Assembly (NCBI GenBank): GCA_019828565.1
Contig: JAHDYR010000028.1
Span: 124,001-188,000, forward strand
Origin: Carpediemonas membranifera
Lineage: Eukaryota; Fornicata
Reading direction: 5' to 3'
Length of the DNA: 64,000 bases
Shown: positions 38,455 through 48,612 of the stretch, piece by piece
Numbering within the stretch: position 1 is the first letter of the stretch
Layout: each line of letters begins with the position of its first letter
Made by a program: the position numbers and the translations under genes
Notes under the pieces: model-generated
The model's input: only the letters and a program-made list of their open reading frames with translations
Told to the model about the DNA's origin: nothing
Databases searched by the model: none

Positions 38455-39081
38455 TTAGAAGCCAAGAGGGCCGTGGGTAGAGACAGCGATGGCGTGGCAG
38501 CCGTCGGGGATGATCTTACCCTCCTCACGGAGCGTGGTGTACTCCTCCTTCTTGTACTTGGTGAAGCCCCACTTGTCAGAGATGACGATCTCCTGGTAGC
38601 CGGGGAACTTGTACTTGGCACGGCGGAAAGCCTCCTGGACGAAGGGGACAGTCTTCTCACCGCAACGGACAGACATGAGGGGCTGGCCGATGTTCACGCG
38701 AGCAACGAGGCCCTGGGGCTTGCCCCAGGCGTGACGCATACCGGTCTGGAGACGATCAGCGCCAGCGCATGTAAGCATCTTGTTGATGCGGAGAACGTGG
38801 AAGGGGTGGATGCGGATACGCATGTGGAAGGCCTCCTTGCCGCAGTTAGTAACGAGGTACTTGTTGCAGGAGATACGGGAAGCCTCAAGAGCCTCAGAGG
38901 AGATCTGCTCCTTCTCACGGGAGATCATGTGGACGCAGCAGGGGAAGTCATCAACGTGAGCGGACTTGCGGCCAAGATCGTAGATGCGGAGCTTCCCATC
39001 GGGGACACCGCGGTTGAAACGAGACTTGGGGAAAGGCTTGTTCTTGCAGTAACGGTAGCAACGAGCAGGACGGCGACCCAT
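38455..39081 (-). CDS. RPL10: 60S ribosomal protein L10 (uL16)
   Basis: The 208-aa single-exon protein is full length for the family. It starts [21 protein letters not shown] and has the loop and motifs [58 protein letters not shown] and [13 protein letters not shown]. It binds near the peptidyl-transferase centre and is the last large-subunit protein to join. CTTATACAG immediately precedes the ATG, as also seen at RPLP2 (TTACACAG) and GrpE (CCAACAG). This could be a 5'-UTR intron end or a preferred initiation context. Confidence 0.98.
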   Translation of the reverse strand: MGRRPARCYRYCKNKPFPKSRFNRGVPDGKLRIYDLGRKSAHVDDFPCCVHMISREKEQISSEALEASRISCNKYLVTNCGKEAFHMRIRIHPFHVLRINKMLTCAGADRLQTGMRHAWGKPQGLVARVNIGQPLMSVRCGEKTVPFVQEAFRRAKYKFPGYQEIVISDKWGFTKYKKEEYTTLREEGKIIPDGCHAIAVSTHGPLGF

Positions 39082-39407
39082 CTGTATAAGACGATATATA
39101 ATGCCTAATATCTCTTAGAAGGCAAGAGATGGCCTGGCAACGAACACTTGACGATTAACACGATTCTCGCGCGCACTTTACGCCATAGCGGCAAAAATGG
39201 TTTTAACTATTTTACTCGAGATCCACCAACTCACAGGCCGTGAAACTAACCCTTCATTCTTATATTAGACCAACCTATGTGTCTCTTATTTATATTCCCG
39301 ATACCACTTGTCCTTTTCGCTTCCAATCACTCACCCACACTGAATCAAGTGGTGACCCACGAGAATCAAAAACAAAAAACAAAGAGGTCTATAAAATTTA
39401 TGCGAAG

Positions 39408-40698
39408 TTAGTGGCCGGCCTGGGCGATGTTCTTGCCCTTGGGCTGGTTGATAGCCTTGAGCATCTCGTGGAACCAGGCAGTCTCGATGTCGAAGGGCTT
39501 GCCGCCGGCGATACGGGGGAACTCGCAGGCCTTGAGGATGTTGCTGTCGTTCTCATCGTGGCCAATGACGCCGGACTTGCCAGCGATGGCGCAGTCGACA
39601 GCAAGGTCGGTGCAGGACTTGATGAGGCGGAGATCGTCAGCATTGGCTGGGGCGGCGCGAGCGAAGTAGCCAGACTTCTGGACCATGACCTTCTCAGCAC
39701 CGAGCATCTTGGCGAACTGGTCGCCGAACCACTTGCCGGGGTTGACGGCGTCGAGCTTGATGTGACCGAAGGCGTCGCGGGGGACAGGCTGGCCAGCCGC
39801 CTCCATCTCCTTCACGATGGTCTCAACACCGGCGCCCTCTGAGATGAAGATGTTGACGTTGTCGATCTCGTCCATGACCTTCTTGAGGCGTTTGGCCTCG
39901 GCCTTGATGTCGACCTCCATCTCGGGGATGAAGACAGCATGGACGTCCTTGCGCGCCTGGGTCAGCCCGAGGCCCTCAGCCCACTTGAGCGTGGCGAGGC
40001 GCTCGCGGTATTTGGCAGCGGTCGCGGCAGTGAGCCAGCCGCAGTTGCGGCCCATGACCTCGTGGATGATCAGCATACGGGGGTTAGCGTTGTGCTCACC
40101 GACGACGTTCTCGAAGAACTTGGCGCCCTCCTCCGCGGCGGTCCAGGCGCCGAGAGACTGGCGGATGGGGTAGACGTCGTTGTCGATGGTCTTGGGGAGG
40201 CCGACAACAGTGAGGGGGTAGTCGTTCTCGGCAAGGTAGGCGGCCAGGTCAGCAGCGGTGGTGTTGGTGTCATCACCGCCGATGGTGTGGAGGACATCGA
40301 CCCTGTCCTTGGTGAGCTGCTCGGCGGCAACCTTAAGAGGGTCCTCGCCCTCCTTCACGAGGCCGCGCTTCACGCAATCAGCAACGTTGGTGAGCTTGAC
40401 GCGGGAGTTGCCGATAGGGGAGCCGCCGTGGAGGTGGAGAGTGGGGGCAGCCTGGCGCATCTCGTCAGAGACAAGGATGTAGTCGCCAAGAAGAAGGCCC
40501 TTGTAGCCAGAGACGTAACAGATGATCTAGGTTAGTGGATAGTGAGTGCTGGCGTGTTTAGGCCGCACCAGCATGGCAACAAACCTCGATCTTGGGATAC
40601 AGCTCAGTGTAACGCTCAATGAGACCACCGATGGCGGAAGAGAGGCAAGGAGCAAGCCCGCCAGCGGTAAGGATAGCAACGCGGTTGACGGAAGGCAT
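39408..40698 (-). CDS. PFP: Pyrophosphate-dependent phosphofructokinase
   Basis: It phosphorylates fructose 6-phosphate with PPi instead of ATP in glycolysis. Exon 1 is 40585-40698 (MPSVNRVAILTAGGLAPCLS). The intron is 40527-40584 (58 nt, GTTTGTTGCC...CACTAACCTAG). Exon 2 is 39408-40526. The spliced protein is 410 aa. The GGDDTNT motif has Asp where ATP enzymes have Gly, and PKTIDNDV carries the Lys. Both are the residues that mark PPi use. MGRNCGWLTAA is the sugar-phosphate site motif. The intron here gives the cleanest ACTAAC branch site in the window. PPi-PFK is typical of anaerobic protists. Confidence 0.95.
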
Positions 40699-40844
40699 TT
40701 TCGTATGAATGCTTGATGTCTTGTCAAGATCTCCCCCGAATCATACAGAATCAGGTCGATCTCGTCCCCTCCGTACCAATTCAATGGACCCCGACCACTC
40801 AAGGTTCCAAATACCCGGCTCCCCGGCATATTATATGTACGGTT

Positions 40845-43640
40845 TTAATAATCACTCAACTCCGCCAAGCTGAGCCGGTCCTCCCCGTCTGGCCCAGCTC
40901 CATCGCCCACACCCAACACCTCTTCTCCCCCACTCTCAGCCCCCGACTCGACTCCAGAGTCAGAGTCAGGGTCGGAGTCGTCGGAGTCCCAGCCGACAGC
41001 AATCTCGCCGCCCTCCAGCATCACACCGACTGACGCTATGAGCCCAGCGGCGGTGGCATCAGAGTGGACGGGAACCAGGCTCCGTTCGATCTTGGCCACC
41101 AGGCTGTCGACTGCCTTGGCAGTCATCTTCTTGACCGTGATGTGCTGGAGAAGGTTCTGGAGAGATTGGATCAGAGCTTGGCCGACAGGCTCCTTCATCT
41201 TCTTCTGGAGGGCGACGGTGACCATCTTCTGAACCGCATTCCAAACAAATTCGAACGAATCTGCCGATTCCAAGGCGATCTTCTCGATCAAAAGAAGTGG
41301 AACCGCGGCGAAGGCGCTGACCTTGTGGATGCCCATCATGATATGCCCAAGGGAGGCGCACACGTCGCAGCAATGGTCTGCTTGCAGCGTGTCATGCTCG
41401 GCCTGGTTGATCGTGACGTCGAGGAACTGCCGGAGAACGACGCTCTTGATGACTCCGCGGTCAGTCTCGCTGAAGCTGGTGGATCTCAGCAAGGCGAGCA
41501 CTGCCTGGCGGGCCACAGGTCCCAGTGGGTTATGCTCGCCGCACGAGAGATGGACGAGCAGAAGACTGTTGGCAAGACGCGCGAATAGACCGCTACGGTC
41601 GGTCAGGGGCCTGGAGTCTGGCGGCACGGCCCGGGATAGGATGAGCGTCGTCACTGCTGAGATAAAGTGCTGTCTGTTGCCGTCGACCTTGGGGCCCTCA
41701 TTCGTGCCGGGGAGGGCGAGGGGTGACACAACTGACTGCCAGAAACGGAAGGTGAGCTTATACTGGGGGTCGAAAATATCGTGGTCGGCCTCGTCGATGA
41801 GAGAATGGAAGTCGTCAAGACCAATCTTGACCACAAGGTCTAAAAGTGCCCGATAGGCGACAATCTGCTGTTTCTCTTCCCGTCCATTGACAGCAACCTC
41901 CATAATCGACCGGACGATGTCCTTCTTACGGTAGTCTATGTCGACGACGGCCAGGCCGCAGAGCAGCTTGAAGGCCTCAACCCCACCCCGGCCGTGGGCT
42001 GCGATCATCGCCTGGCATTGCTCCAGAATGGGCCTGGCGCTGTACAGAGTGGCCTCGCTGTTCTCCACCGGGAATGACCGGATGACCTTCCAGGCGACGT
42101 ATGCGGCCTCCAGAGTGGAGTCCGGCGTGTTGAACTCTGTGGCTCTGGCGGCGTAGTGGGCGAGGAGGGCGTTGAGCAGCTGCCATAGCTCGGAGTCCCC
42201 GTCCGGACTCGGGAAGAGTCGGCCGAGGGCCCGCATGACGGCCCTGATGTCTGTCCGGCACCCGTCCCTCACCATGACTCCGGCAACCCGAGCCACGCGA
42301 TGCTGGACCGCTGGGTCCGGTAGCATGCCCCACAGGGTGACTGCTATGTCGATGCTCACTAGCAGCAGCTGCTTGATGGTTGTCGCGGCGGCCTTATGCT
42401 CGTCGGGGTTGTCGAGCCGCATGAGAAGCGCTTCCATGTAACTGAGCATCGTCTCCGCATCGAGGTCGTCATCAGGGTCGAGTGCCCAACCCCGACGGTC
42501 GAGCAGACCCTTACGTTGCGCCAGTGTGATCGAGATCTGGATGAGCACGAGGACTAGGCGATCGTGCAGTTTAGCGCCCTGTGTACACGCCCGAATGCCC
42601 AGAGCTGCGCCAGAAGTCAGGGTAGTCACGGCTCTCTGGTCAGCGGTGGAGAATGCTGCGAGAACAGCCCAGCTCGGGTCAGATTCATTCAATTTCGCGG
42701 GATCTGGAGGAGATACAATCTGGCACCACCGTTCCACGGCGGCGCGGTCAGGGTTTCTGTTCTTAGTGGAGGCGTTGGCATGCTGGTGTGTCAGCTCAAT
42801 GATGGCAGCGATTGCTTCCCTCGCCTTGTCCTGCACCCTCTGTTCCTGGTCGTTGAGGGCCGCGTGGAGGAATGTCGTGAACGCCTCCGGTGTGACCTGG
42901 GGTCTGTCGTGCTGGAGTGAGGCGGGGTAGAGCTTCAGTCTGACCATGACGTCGATGGCCTCGGCCCGCACCTTGGGGTTGGGGTGTCCGATGGCGCCAA
43001 AGACAGTGGACACGAGGGCTTTGGATGCCTTGTCAGAGTCGGCAATGTCCTCTGGGTCGTCCGACTCTGGCGATGGCCAGAAGAGGCAGCTGAGCACTCT
43101 CTTGCTCACGCCGTCCGCCTGGTCGTGCCGGAGGAGACGGCAGAGTGTGTGGACGTCAGCGTTGGAGGCAAAGGAAGCGAATAGGAAGACTGCCTCCTCT
43201 CTGACGACGGGGGAGATGTCCCTGAAGCAGGCGTGGGCAGTGTTGTAGATCTCGTTAGTGGCCTCCTCCACACTTTCGTCCATTTCTTCGAGTTCAACTA
43301 GTTCAGTGACGATACCTGAGAGCATTTTGAAGGCTGCTGTGCGCACAGAGGCGGCGTAGCGATCGGTGTAGCGGAGGAGATAAGCAACGGTGACTGTGAG
43401 GAGGTCTGCACAGGAGATACAGGCGATGCTGACGAGCTTGATGCATCGTTGCATCGCCTTGTTCACAGATTTGCTTGCGAGAATGTGCTTGAGGCACTGG
43501 CAGTACGGCTTCACCATGTTTTCGTCGAAAGCGCTACCAGAAGCTCCCAACGCCGCCAAAAGTAGCTCTCTGGCCTTAATAAGGTTCTGGTTCGTCTCTG
43601 CCTGTCTAAATGCCTCGCAGATTCGAAGTTCATGCTCCAT
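40845..43640 (-). CDS. NCAPG: Condensin subunit CAP-G (Ycg1), HEAT-repeat protein
   Basis: CAP-G is the HEAT subunit of condensin I that binds DNA and kleisin. The start is set at 43640 (MEHELRICEAFRQAETNQNL); upstream sequence is open but not conserved. The ~931-aa protein is helical throughout. Family-like segments include VRTAAFKMLSGIVTEL, RDISPVVREEAVFLFASF, VLSCLFWPSPESDD and HPNPKVRAEAIDVMVRLKLYP. A very acidic C-terminal tail (DSDDSDPDSDSGVESGAES) follows. The order of early HEAT repeats and the VLS.L.. segment support CAP-G over other HEAT proteins. Confidence 0.85.
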   Translation of the reverse strand: MEHELRICEAFRQAETNQNLIKARELLLAALGASGSAFDENMVKPYCQCLKHILASKSVNKAMQRCIKLVSIACISCADLLTVTVAYLLRYTDRYAASVRTAAFKMLSGIVTELVELEEMDESVEEATNEIYNTAHACFRDISPVVREEAVFLFASFASNADVHTLCRLLRHDQADGVSKRVLSCLFWPSPESDDPEDIADSDKASKALVSTVFGAIGHPNPKVRAEAIDVMVRLKLYPASLQHDRPQVTPEAFTTFLHAALNDQEQRVQDKAREAIAAIIELTHQHANASTKNRNPDRAAVERWCQIVSPPDPAKLNESDPSWAVLAAFSTADQRAVTTLTSGAALGIRACTQGAKLHDRLVLVLIQISITLAQRKGLLDRRGWALDPDDDLDAETMLSYMEALLMRLDNPDEHKAAATTIKQLLLVSIDIAVTLWGMLPDPAVQHRVARVAGVMVRDGCRTDIRAVMRALGRLFPSPDGDSELWQLLNALLAHYAARATEFNTPDSTLEAAYVAWKVIRSFPVENSEATLYSARPILEQCQAMIAAHGRGGVEAFKLLCGLAVVDIDYRKKDIVRSIMEVAVNGREEKQQIVAYRALLDLVVKIGLDDFHSLIDEADHDIFDPQYKLTFRFWQSVVSPLALPGTNEGPKVDGNRQHFISAVTTLILSRAVPPDSRPLTDRSGLFARLANSLLLVHLSCGEHNPLGPVARQAVLALLRSTSFSETDRGVIKSVVLRQFLDVTINQAEHDTLQADHCCDVCASLGHIMMGIHKVSAFAAVPLLLIEKIALESADSFEFVWNAVQKMVTVALQKKMKEPVGQALIQSLQNLLQHITVKKMTAKAVDSLVAKIERSLVPVHSDATAAGLIASVGVMLEGGEIAVGWDSDDSDPDSDSGVESGAESGGEEVLGVGDGAGPDGEDRLSLAELSDY

Positions 43641-44659
43641 CAGATTTTCGATTTTTGGCCCAATGCGACTTAGTTTCGACTTCACCCGGCAGTCATGGGC
43701 AAACCCTCGGCCTCGTCTGCTATACCTTCTACTCCCAAGTAGTGACGCCCGTGTGTCCGGGCTGTGCGTGGATTGAATCATCCTGAATCGTCATTTTCGA
43801 CGACTCAGCAATTAGGGTTGGCAGTTTAAAGAATATTGATGGGTCAGGCATCCTGTATGAGTTTCTCTTAAAGTGCAATGGTGTGAGTTTCAGCCCTCTC
43901 CGAACTCTATTCGTCATGTTCGATGTCCGTCGAGATCGAAGATCGGGCCGACTCCAAACACATACTTCCAGTGTGCGTCCGCTGGTAATGGCCCGGATCC
44001 AGATGTAAGAGGGCTATACAAGCATTATGGCAGAGCGACAGCGATTCGACGGTTGTAGTCGAGGTGACGGCATCGCTCAGCTTCGGACCCTCTCTCGGGA
44101 CTATTTCGAAAGGCAGGTGAACATGTCACCAACCAAATTGATGGCCGATATAGCATCGGGCTGGGCTCTAAAGCATGCATTCACGCACCATTTTGACTGA
44201 TGGTGTCTGGGTTGACATGGTCTGACCGATTTCGCTGTGCGCCAGAGGGCTAGCCTCCCGGCCTGCTCTCGCGCATGCTTGGTCCCTCTTCTCCCCTGTG
44301 TTGATTTGCTCTGACTGTTCTCTGGCAGTATCGGTGTGGGCAGGTCATTCGGGGCCGAGATGTGACTCGACCCCCAAAATGGCGAGTCGGACGCGAACGG
44401 GCAGCGCGCTCCTGGAATCAGCAGAGTGATACTCACTCCACGTATTCCGGTAGCGCACGGTCCGACTCAGCCAACTTGCTTTTCGGATGGTCTCCCGTGT
44501 GAGCCGAGGAACGCACCACCCCAGCCAGCTTTCATCATTCGATGCGTTGCACCCTCACACATATCATCAACCGCTGTCTGCCACAATTGTTGCATCGGCA
44601 TGCCCCTGCCTTCATTCCTTCGCGCCATGACTGTCCCACCCATGCTTTGATATTTACTC
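43641..44659. other. About 1 kb gap, little visible
   Basis: The region between CAP-G and VPS4 has no long gene. One short ORF is annotated separately (44027-44200). Apart from that I see no RNA gene, repeat or retroelement motif. Confidence 0.4.
44027..44200 (+). CDS. Possible 57-aa ORF
   Basis: An ATG at 44027 opens 57 codons (MAERQRFDGCSRG..., then SRDYFERQVNMSP and MADIASGWALKHAF). The composition looks coding but there is no known motif and no support from neighbours. It may be an exon of an unrecognised gene or chance. Confidence 0.25.
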   Translation: MAERQRFDGCSRGDGIAQLRTLSRDYFERQVNMSPTKLMADIASGWALKHAFTHHFD

Positions 44660-45994
44660 CTATTCACCGTCACCATACTGCCAGTTGGCGAGTGCCTCGG
44701 CGTCCTCCTTCGACACGGACGGCTTGACCCGATCCAGGGCCCGGAAGAAGTTCTCCGCCGACACGGGCGGCACGTTCACCTCAGAGCCCTCGAACGACAT
44801 GATGTCCCTTTCCACTGCACCCTCGTCTGAAGGCGCGCAGGCCAGCCACTTGGTGCCCTCCGCCGTCTGTGTTGGCTTAAAGTGCGTTGTTGTCTGGAGC
44901 TGCCGGATGGGCTGGAACAGGGCGTCCCGCACCACGATGGAGATGTCGGAGCCTGAGTAGCCCTCGGAGTGGAGGGCGAGTTGGGTGAAGTCGTCGTCTG
45001 TGAGCGTGTTGGGCGTGTCCCCGAGATGGACCTTGAACATCTGTCTGCGGGCGGGCTCATCGGGCAATGGGATGAAGATGCGCTTCTCAAAGCGACGGCG
45101 GATGGCCGAGTCGAGTGAGTCGGGCAGGTTGGTGGCGGCCAGCACGAGCACTTGCCCCCCGTTCTTACCGACGCCCTGCATCTGGACGAGGAACTCCGTC
45201 TTGACCCGCTTGGACGACTCAGAGTCGTTGTCCGACCGGGCAGACGCGAGGGAGTCGAACTCGTCGATGAAAATGATGGCGCGCTCCTCCTGGCGGGCCA
45301 TCTCAAACAGGGTGCGGACGAGCTTTTCCGACTGCCCCTGCCACTTCGACATGAGGTCAGACGCGGAGACGGAGAAGAATGTGCTGTCGCATGTGTTTGC
45401 TACGGCAGCGGCGATGTAGCTCTTCTGTGTTAGCGGCTGGACTGGGACAAACACCGGTACCGGGCGGCCCGTAGAGGAGGATGCCCTTCCACGGGGTCCG
45501 CTTGCCCTGGAACAGGTGGGCGAACTGCTGAGGGAAGATGACAGCCTCCTTGAGAGCCGCCTTCGCCTTCTCAAGGCCAGCGACGTCGTCCCACTTCACG
45601 TCGGGCTTCGTCTTCACGATGGCGCCCTCAATAGCGCTGTCGAGCTCCGCCTTCTCCTTGTCCTCCTTGGAGCTCTTCTTGTTACCAGTGCCAGACGGCT
45701 GGGCCTCGGCTTGGACGGGAGCGGGGGCCGCCTGACCCTTGAGCAGCTTCGAAAGGGTCTCAGCGCGGTCCATGTAGCCGTTGGCGAAGGACCGCATCTG
45801 CTGTGTGCGGATAGTGTTCTTGTCGTACTTGAACCCCATCATGAAGTACTGGATTGCTGTCTTGTATTGGTCGAAAGCCTCCTGAAACTTCTGCTGGTCA
45901 TCGAACTCACGAGCTCGCTTACCATATTCACTTGCTTTGGTGTAGAAACTGAATAAGATGGTAAAATGGGCACAAACGAGCCTGCATCCGCCAT
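44660..45994 (-). CDS. VPS4: VPS4 AAA ATPase (ESCRT disassembly)
   Basis: VPS4 strips ESCRT-III from membranes. Exons are 45978-45994 (MADAG), 45453-45948 and 44660-45424. Introns are 45949-45977 (29 nt) and 45425-45452 (28 nt, GTTTGTCCC...CTAACACAG). The N-terminal MIT domain reads FYTKASEYGKRAREFDDQQKF...YKTAIQYFMMGFKY. The second intron lies inside the Walker A motif: GPPGTG and K-S are on different exons and splicing restores GPPGTGKS. Walker B is AIIFIDEFDSL; the sensor and Arg-finger segment is LAATNLPDSLDSAIRRRFEKRI. The C-terminal helix ends TALANWQY-like (AEALANWQYGDGE). About 425 aa. Confidence 0.96.
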
Positions 45995-46278
45995 TTCGTT
46001 TTTCCACGTTTTGTTATGGAGATGCAACCCTGACCCATAATCCAAACCACATAAAGACTGCTACAATGGCGCTGGTAGCCGGCCAATGGCATGGGCTCGG
46101 TGTACTCTACCCACGAGGCATTTTTATCACATCACTATTTTTGGCGACATGATCTACAGCGTGGGAATTACCATATTTTTTGCGACCAACCGCGGCATTG
46201 CTGCGATTTTGCGATACTCAAGGTCAATTGGATGTAGGTAGCCTCGCTTCGCGTCAATTCCGGAGAAATTTACGTTGC

Positions 46279-47055
46279 TCATTCATCGTAGTCCTTGTCG
46301 AGTATGAACATCTCCAGCCGCTCCATCACGACCTTATGCTCAGTTATCCGCTCGGCCAGCTTGCTCCGAGCAGCTCTCACCTCCATGATGGGGACGTCGC
46401 TCAGTGGGTAGCCCTCGGAGTCCGTCAGCTTATGCGGGTACACGTCACTGAGCTGGGTCAGCTGGCTGATCTCCTTGACGAGCGAGTCGCGCTTGGCCAT
46501 GAGTGCTTTCATCTTCTCGACCCGAGGGGCACCCTGCCGCAACGCAGTGGAGCTCACCTTGTCACCGTTGTCTGAATGAACCACAGGAATGACCACAGCA
46601 TCGAGGGGGGCGAGGCCCCGCTCGAGCCTGACCTTGTTGCAGTGCTCGAGGCCGCCGAGTGTCTCTTCGGATATGATGAGAGCTTCGAGGGATGCTATGG
46701 TGCCTGCAGGACCTACTGGATCGTTGAGCTCGAAGATATCGAGCTTCGGGAGCCTCTTTCCGACATTGATGCCAAGGGTTTCGAGGAAGAGCCTGATGGC
46801 TTGGCACCGATCTTCATAGGACTGGATTAAATGCCCATTCGCCTTGTTCTTTTGCAGTTCTGGAGTGGTAACACCTATCATAATGGTCCCGTCGGTGTCC
46901 GTAACGAGCAGAGAGGCCGACAGCAAGGCGTAGTGGCCAATGTGGAGCCGGTCGAATGTTCCTGCCACAGCTACGAGGTCGTATTCGATAGTTCCTGCTG
47001 GTCTCTTCTCATACTGCCCGTCTCTGGGAGGCTGAGGGATTCGATACTCGGTCAT
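46279..47055 (-). CDS. Phosphopantetheine adenylyltransferase (CoA synthesis)
   Basis: This 258-aa protein matches the eukaryotic/archaeal type PPAT, which makes dephospho-CoA from phosphopantetheine and ATP. The nucleotidyltransferase signature is AVAGTFDRLHIGHYALL with the HxGH motif at residues ~38-41. SSTALR near residue 175 replaces the ISSTxLR motif of the active site. There is no fused dephospho-CoA kinase domain, unlike animal COASY. The last ~75 residues are helical. Confidence 0.9.
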   Translation of the reverse strand: MTEYRIPQPPRDGQYEKRPAGTIEYDLVAVAGTFDRLHIGHYALLSASLLVTDTDGTIMIGVTTPELQKNKANGHLIQSYEDRCQAIRLFLETLGINVGKRLPKLDIFELNDPVGPAGTIASLEALIISEETLGGLEHCNKVRLERGLAPLDAVVIPVVHSDNGDKVSSTALRQGAPRVEKMKALMAKRDSLVKEISQLTQLSDVYPHKLTDSEGYPLSDVPIMEVRAARSKLAERITEHKVVMERLEMFILDKDYDE

Positions 47056-47108
47056 TGGAAAGTAACGTTTTCACGGCACTCGTTCAATAGCAGTCACGCA
47101 CACGCGAG

Positions 47109-47590
47109 TCATTGCTTCCACTCATCGCTGCACTCCTTCTTCTTGGCCGGCCTGTACCCGATCCCCGCCCCGTTCGTCACCCGGACCCTCGCCCCCTTCG
47201 CCTTGGGCCGGTCGGGGATCCTCCACCCGTCCACAATGGTCCGGGCCACCACGTCAATGTCATCGAAGGTGATCTTCCGTTCTGTAGGTCTTGCGGGGCC
47301 GTCATCGAAGAGCCCTCGGGCTTCTCGCCAGACCGAGATTCAGCAGCGTCAAGATCCTTCTGGACGTCCATGAATTGCTCAAGCAGACTTTTTGACGACC
47401 TCTTAGCCACTGTAGGCTGCTGAAGCCATGAAGGCACGTGAGAGTCGCGCACGGGCTCATCGTGCTGGTGCTCTGCAGCGGGAGCAGCTGGAGACGGTTC
47501 TCTGTAAAATTCGACAGTTCGAACGGCATCTCTGTTCTGTATCCCGATCTTCTTCTTCTTCGCTGCGTTCTTCTTGAGTTTAATGGCCAT
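47109..47590 (-). CDS. Small basic protein in two frames, unknown
   Basis: Frame 1 starts at 47590 (MAIKLKKNAAKKKKIGIQ) and is coding-like to about 47300. Frame 2 then reads ITFDDIDVVARTIVDGWRIP...GAGIGYRPAKKKECSDEWKQ and stops at 47109. The change of frame near 47290 ends in CCTACAG, like an intron 3' end, but no GTTTGT-type 5' site puts the frames in register, so it could be an unusual intron or an indel. The Lys-rich start suggests a nuclear or ribosome-associated protein. Family not recognised. Confidence 0.5.
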
Positions 47591-47673
47591 CGCCACGAAT
47601 TGCCACGCAGGATAAGACGATCGACCAGGGCATCAGCATCTCCTACAGGGAAGCCTTTACCACCGTATCCAAT

Positions 47674-48282
47674 CTAACACCCGCACCCGCCTGTGGACGC
47701 CTCGGGGGCACTGTCGTCCTCGATCTTCAGCGTCCTCGTGCTCCTGACGTTCTCCGTGCTGTTCCGCCCCCCATGCTGCTGCTGCAGGTTCTTGGCGATG
47801 TGCAGGAACATCGGGTTCAGTGTATCAACGTCCTTGGCCGACGTCTCGAAGAACTGAGCGCCCACCTTCTCAGCATACTCACGACCTTCTTCAGAAGAGA
47901 TAACGTGTTGTGACTTCGGCAAATCGGTCTTGTTAGCCGCAATGGCGAGGATGGGCTTGCCATCGACGTTCTTCACGAGCTCCTGGACCCAGTTCTGGAC
48001 CCGGTCAAAGGAGTCCCGGTCGGTCACGTCGTAGACAAGAACGGCGGCGTTCGCGTCCCTGTAGTAGACTAGCGCAAGGGAATGGAACTTCTCTTGGCCA
48101 GCAGTATCCCACAGGTTCAGTGTGATGGTCTGATCCGCAATATTAAGCACCTTTGAGCGGAAAGAGGCCTGAATCGTCATAATATGGTCACTTTCAAACT
48201 TCCGCTTGGTGTATTGTAGAAGAATGGACGTTTTCCCTACTGCTCCCTCACCTAAGAGCACAAGCTTGTACTCGGAAACCAT
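47674..48282 (-). CDS. RAB21: Rab21-type small GTPase
   Basis: This 202-aa Rab has the P-loop GEGAVGKTS at residues 11-19, the effector loop with IMTIQASFRSKVL, switch II WDTAGQEKFHSL, the NKTD guanine motif (ANKTDLPK) and ETSAK. The T-I-Q-A-S-F effector sequence and YYRDANAAVLVYD are characteristic of Rab21/Rab5-like endosomal Rabs. The C-terminus GGCGC carries two cysteines for geranylgeranylation. Single exon. Confidence 0.93.
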   Translation of the reverse strand: MVSEYKLVLLGEGAVGKTSILLQYTKRKFESDHIMTIQASFRSKVLNIADQTITLNLWDTAGQEKFHSLALVYYRDANAAVLVYDVTDRDSFDRVQNWVQELVKNVDGKPILAIAANKTDLPKSQHVISSEEGREYAEKVGAQFFETSAKDVDTLNPMFLHIAKNLQQQHGGRNSTENVRSTRTLKIEDDSAPEASTGGCGC

Positions 48283-48612
48283 ATTTCTCGCTCGCCTCCT
48301 TTTCCAAGCATTTACGAATTTACTCTATTGTATGTAACATGTTGGAGTGCCACGATTCAGCTAACGGCATGCACCGGAGCGCTTGCCGTTTGGCCCTGCC
48401 TCGTGGCGGCAGGTCGGGGGAGGGGAGGGGTGAGTGCGGCGTTTTCGAGGCTGAGGATTCGCGCCACTCGCTGGAGCTCGTTTGTCTTCTTCAGCCACCA
48501 TTCCATGAGGCCCTTGGCGAGGATGGCCCGGTGTAGCGGTGAAGCTTGGTTTAATCTGACAAAAGGCTCATCTGACCAGTGTTGACCACCACACTACCCC
48601 CCTGTAGCGCAG
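48283..48612. repeat. Gap with polypurine tract/LTR remnant
   Basis: No gene is seen. On the minus strand, right after the integrase stop, the sequence reads CTACAGGGGGGTAGTGTGG (about 48589-48607), a polypurine tract followed by TGTG as at 4056-4075. The rest may be LTR sequence up to the Rab21 promoter. Confidence 0.45.

Noticed and set aside
43873-44058. ORF starting at 43873
   Set aside because: It lacks coding character in its second half and overlaps a better candidate at 44027.
9588-45977. A rule that all introns are 3n+1 in length
   Set aside because: 28, 31, 34 and 58 fit, but TRAPPC5 intron 1 is 32 and VPS4 intron 1 is 29.
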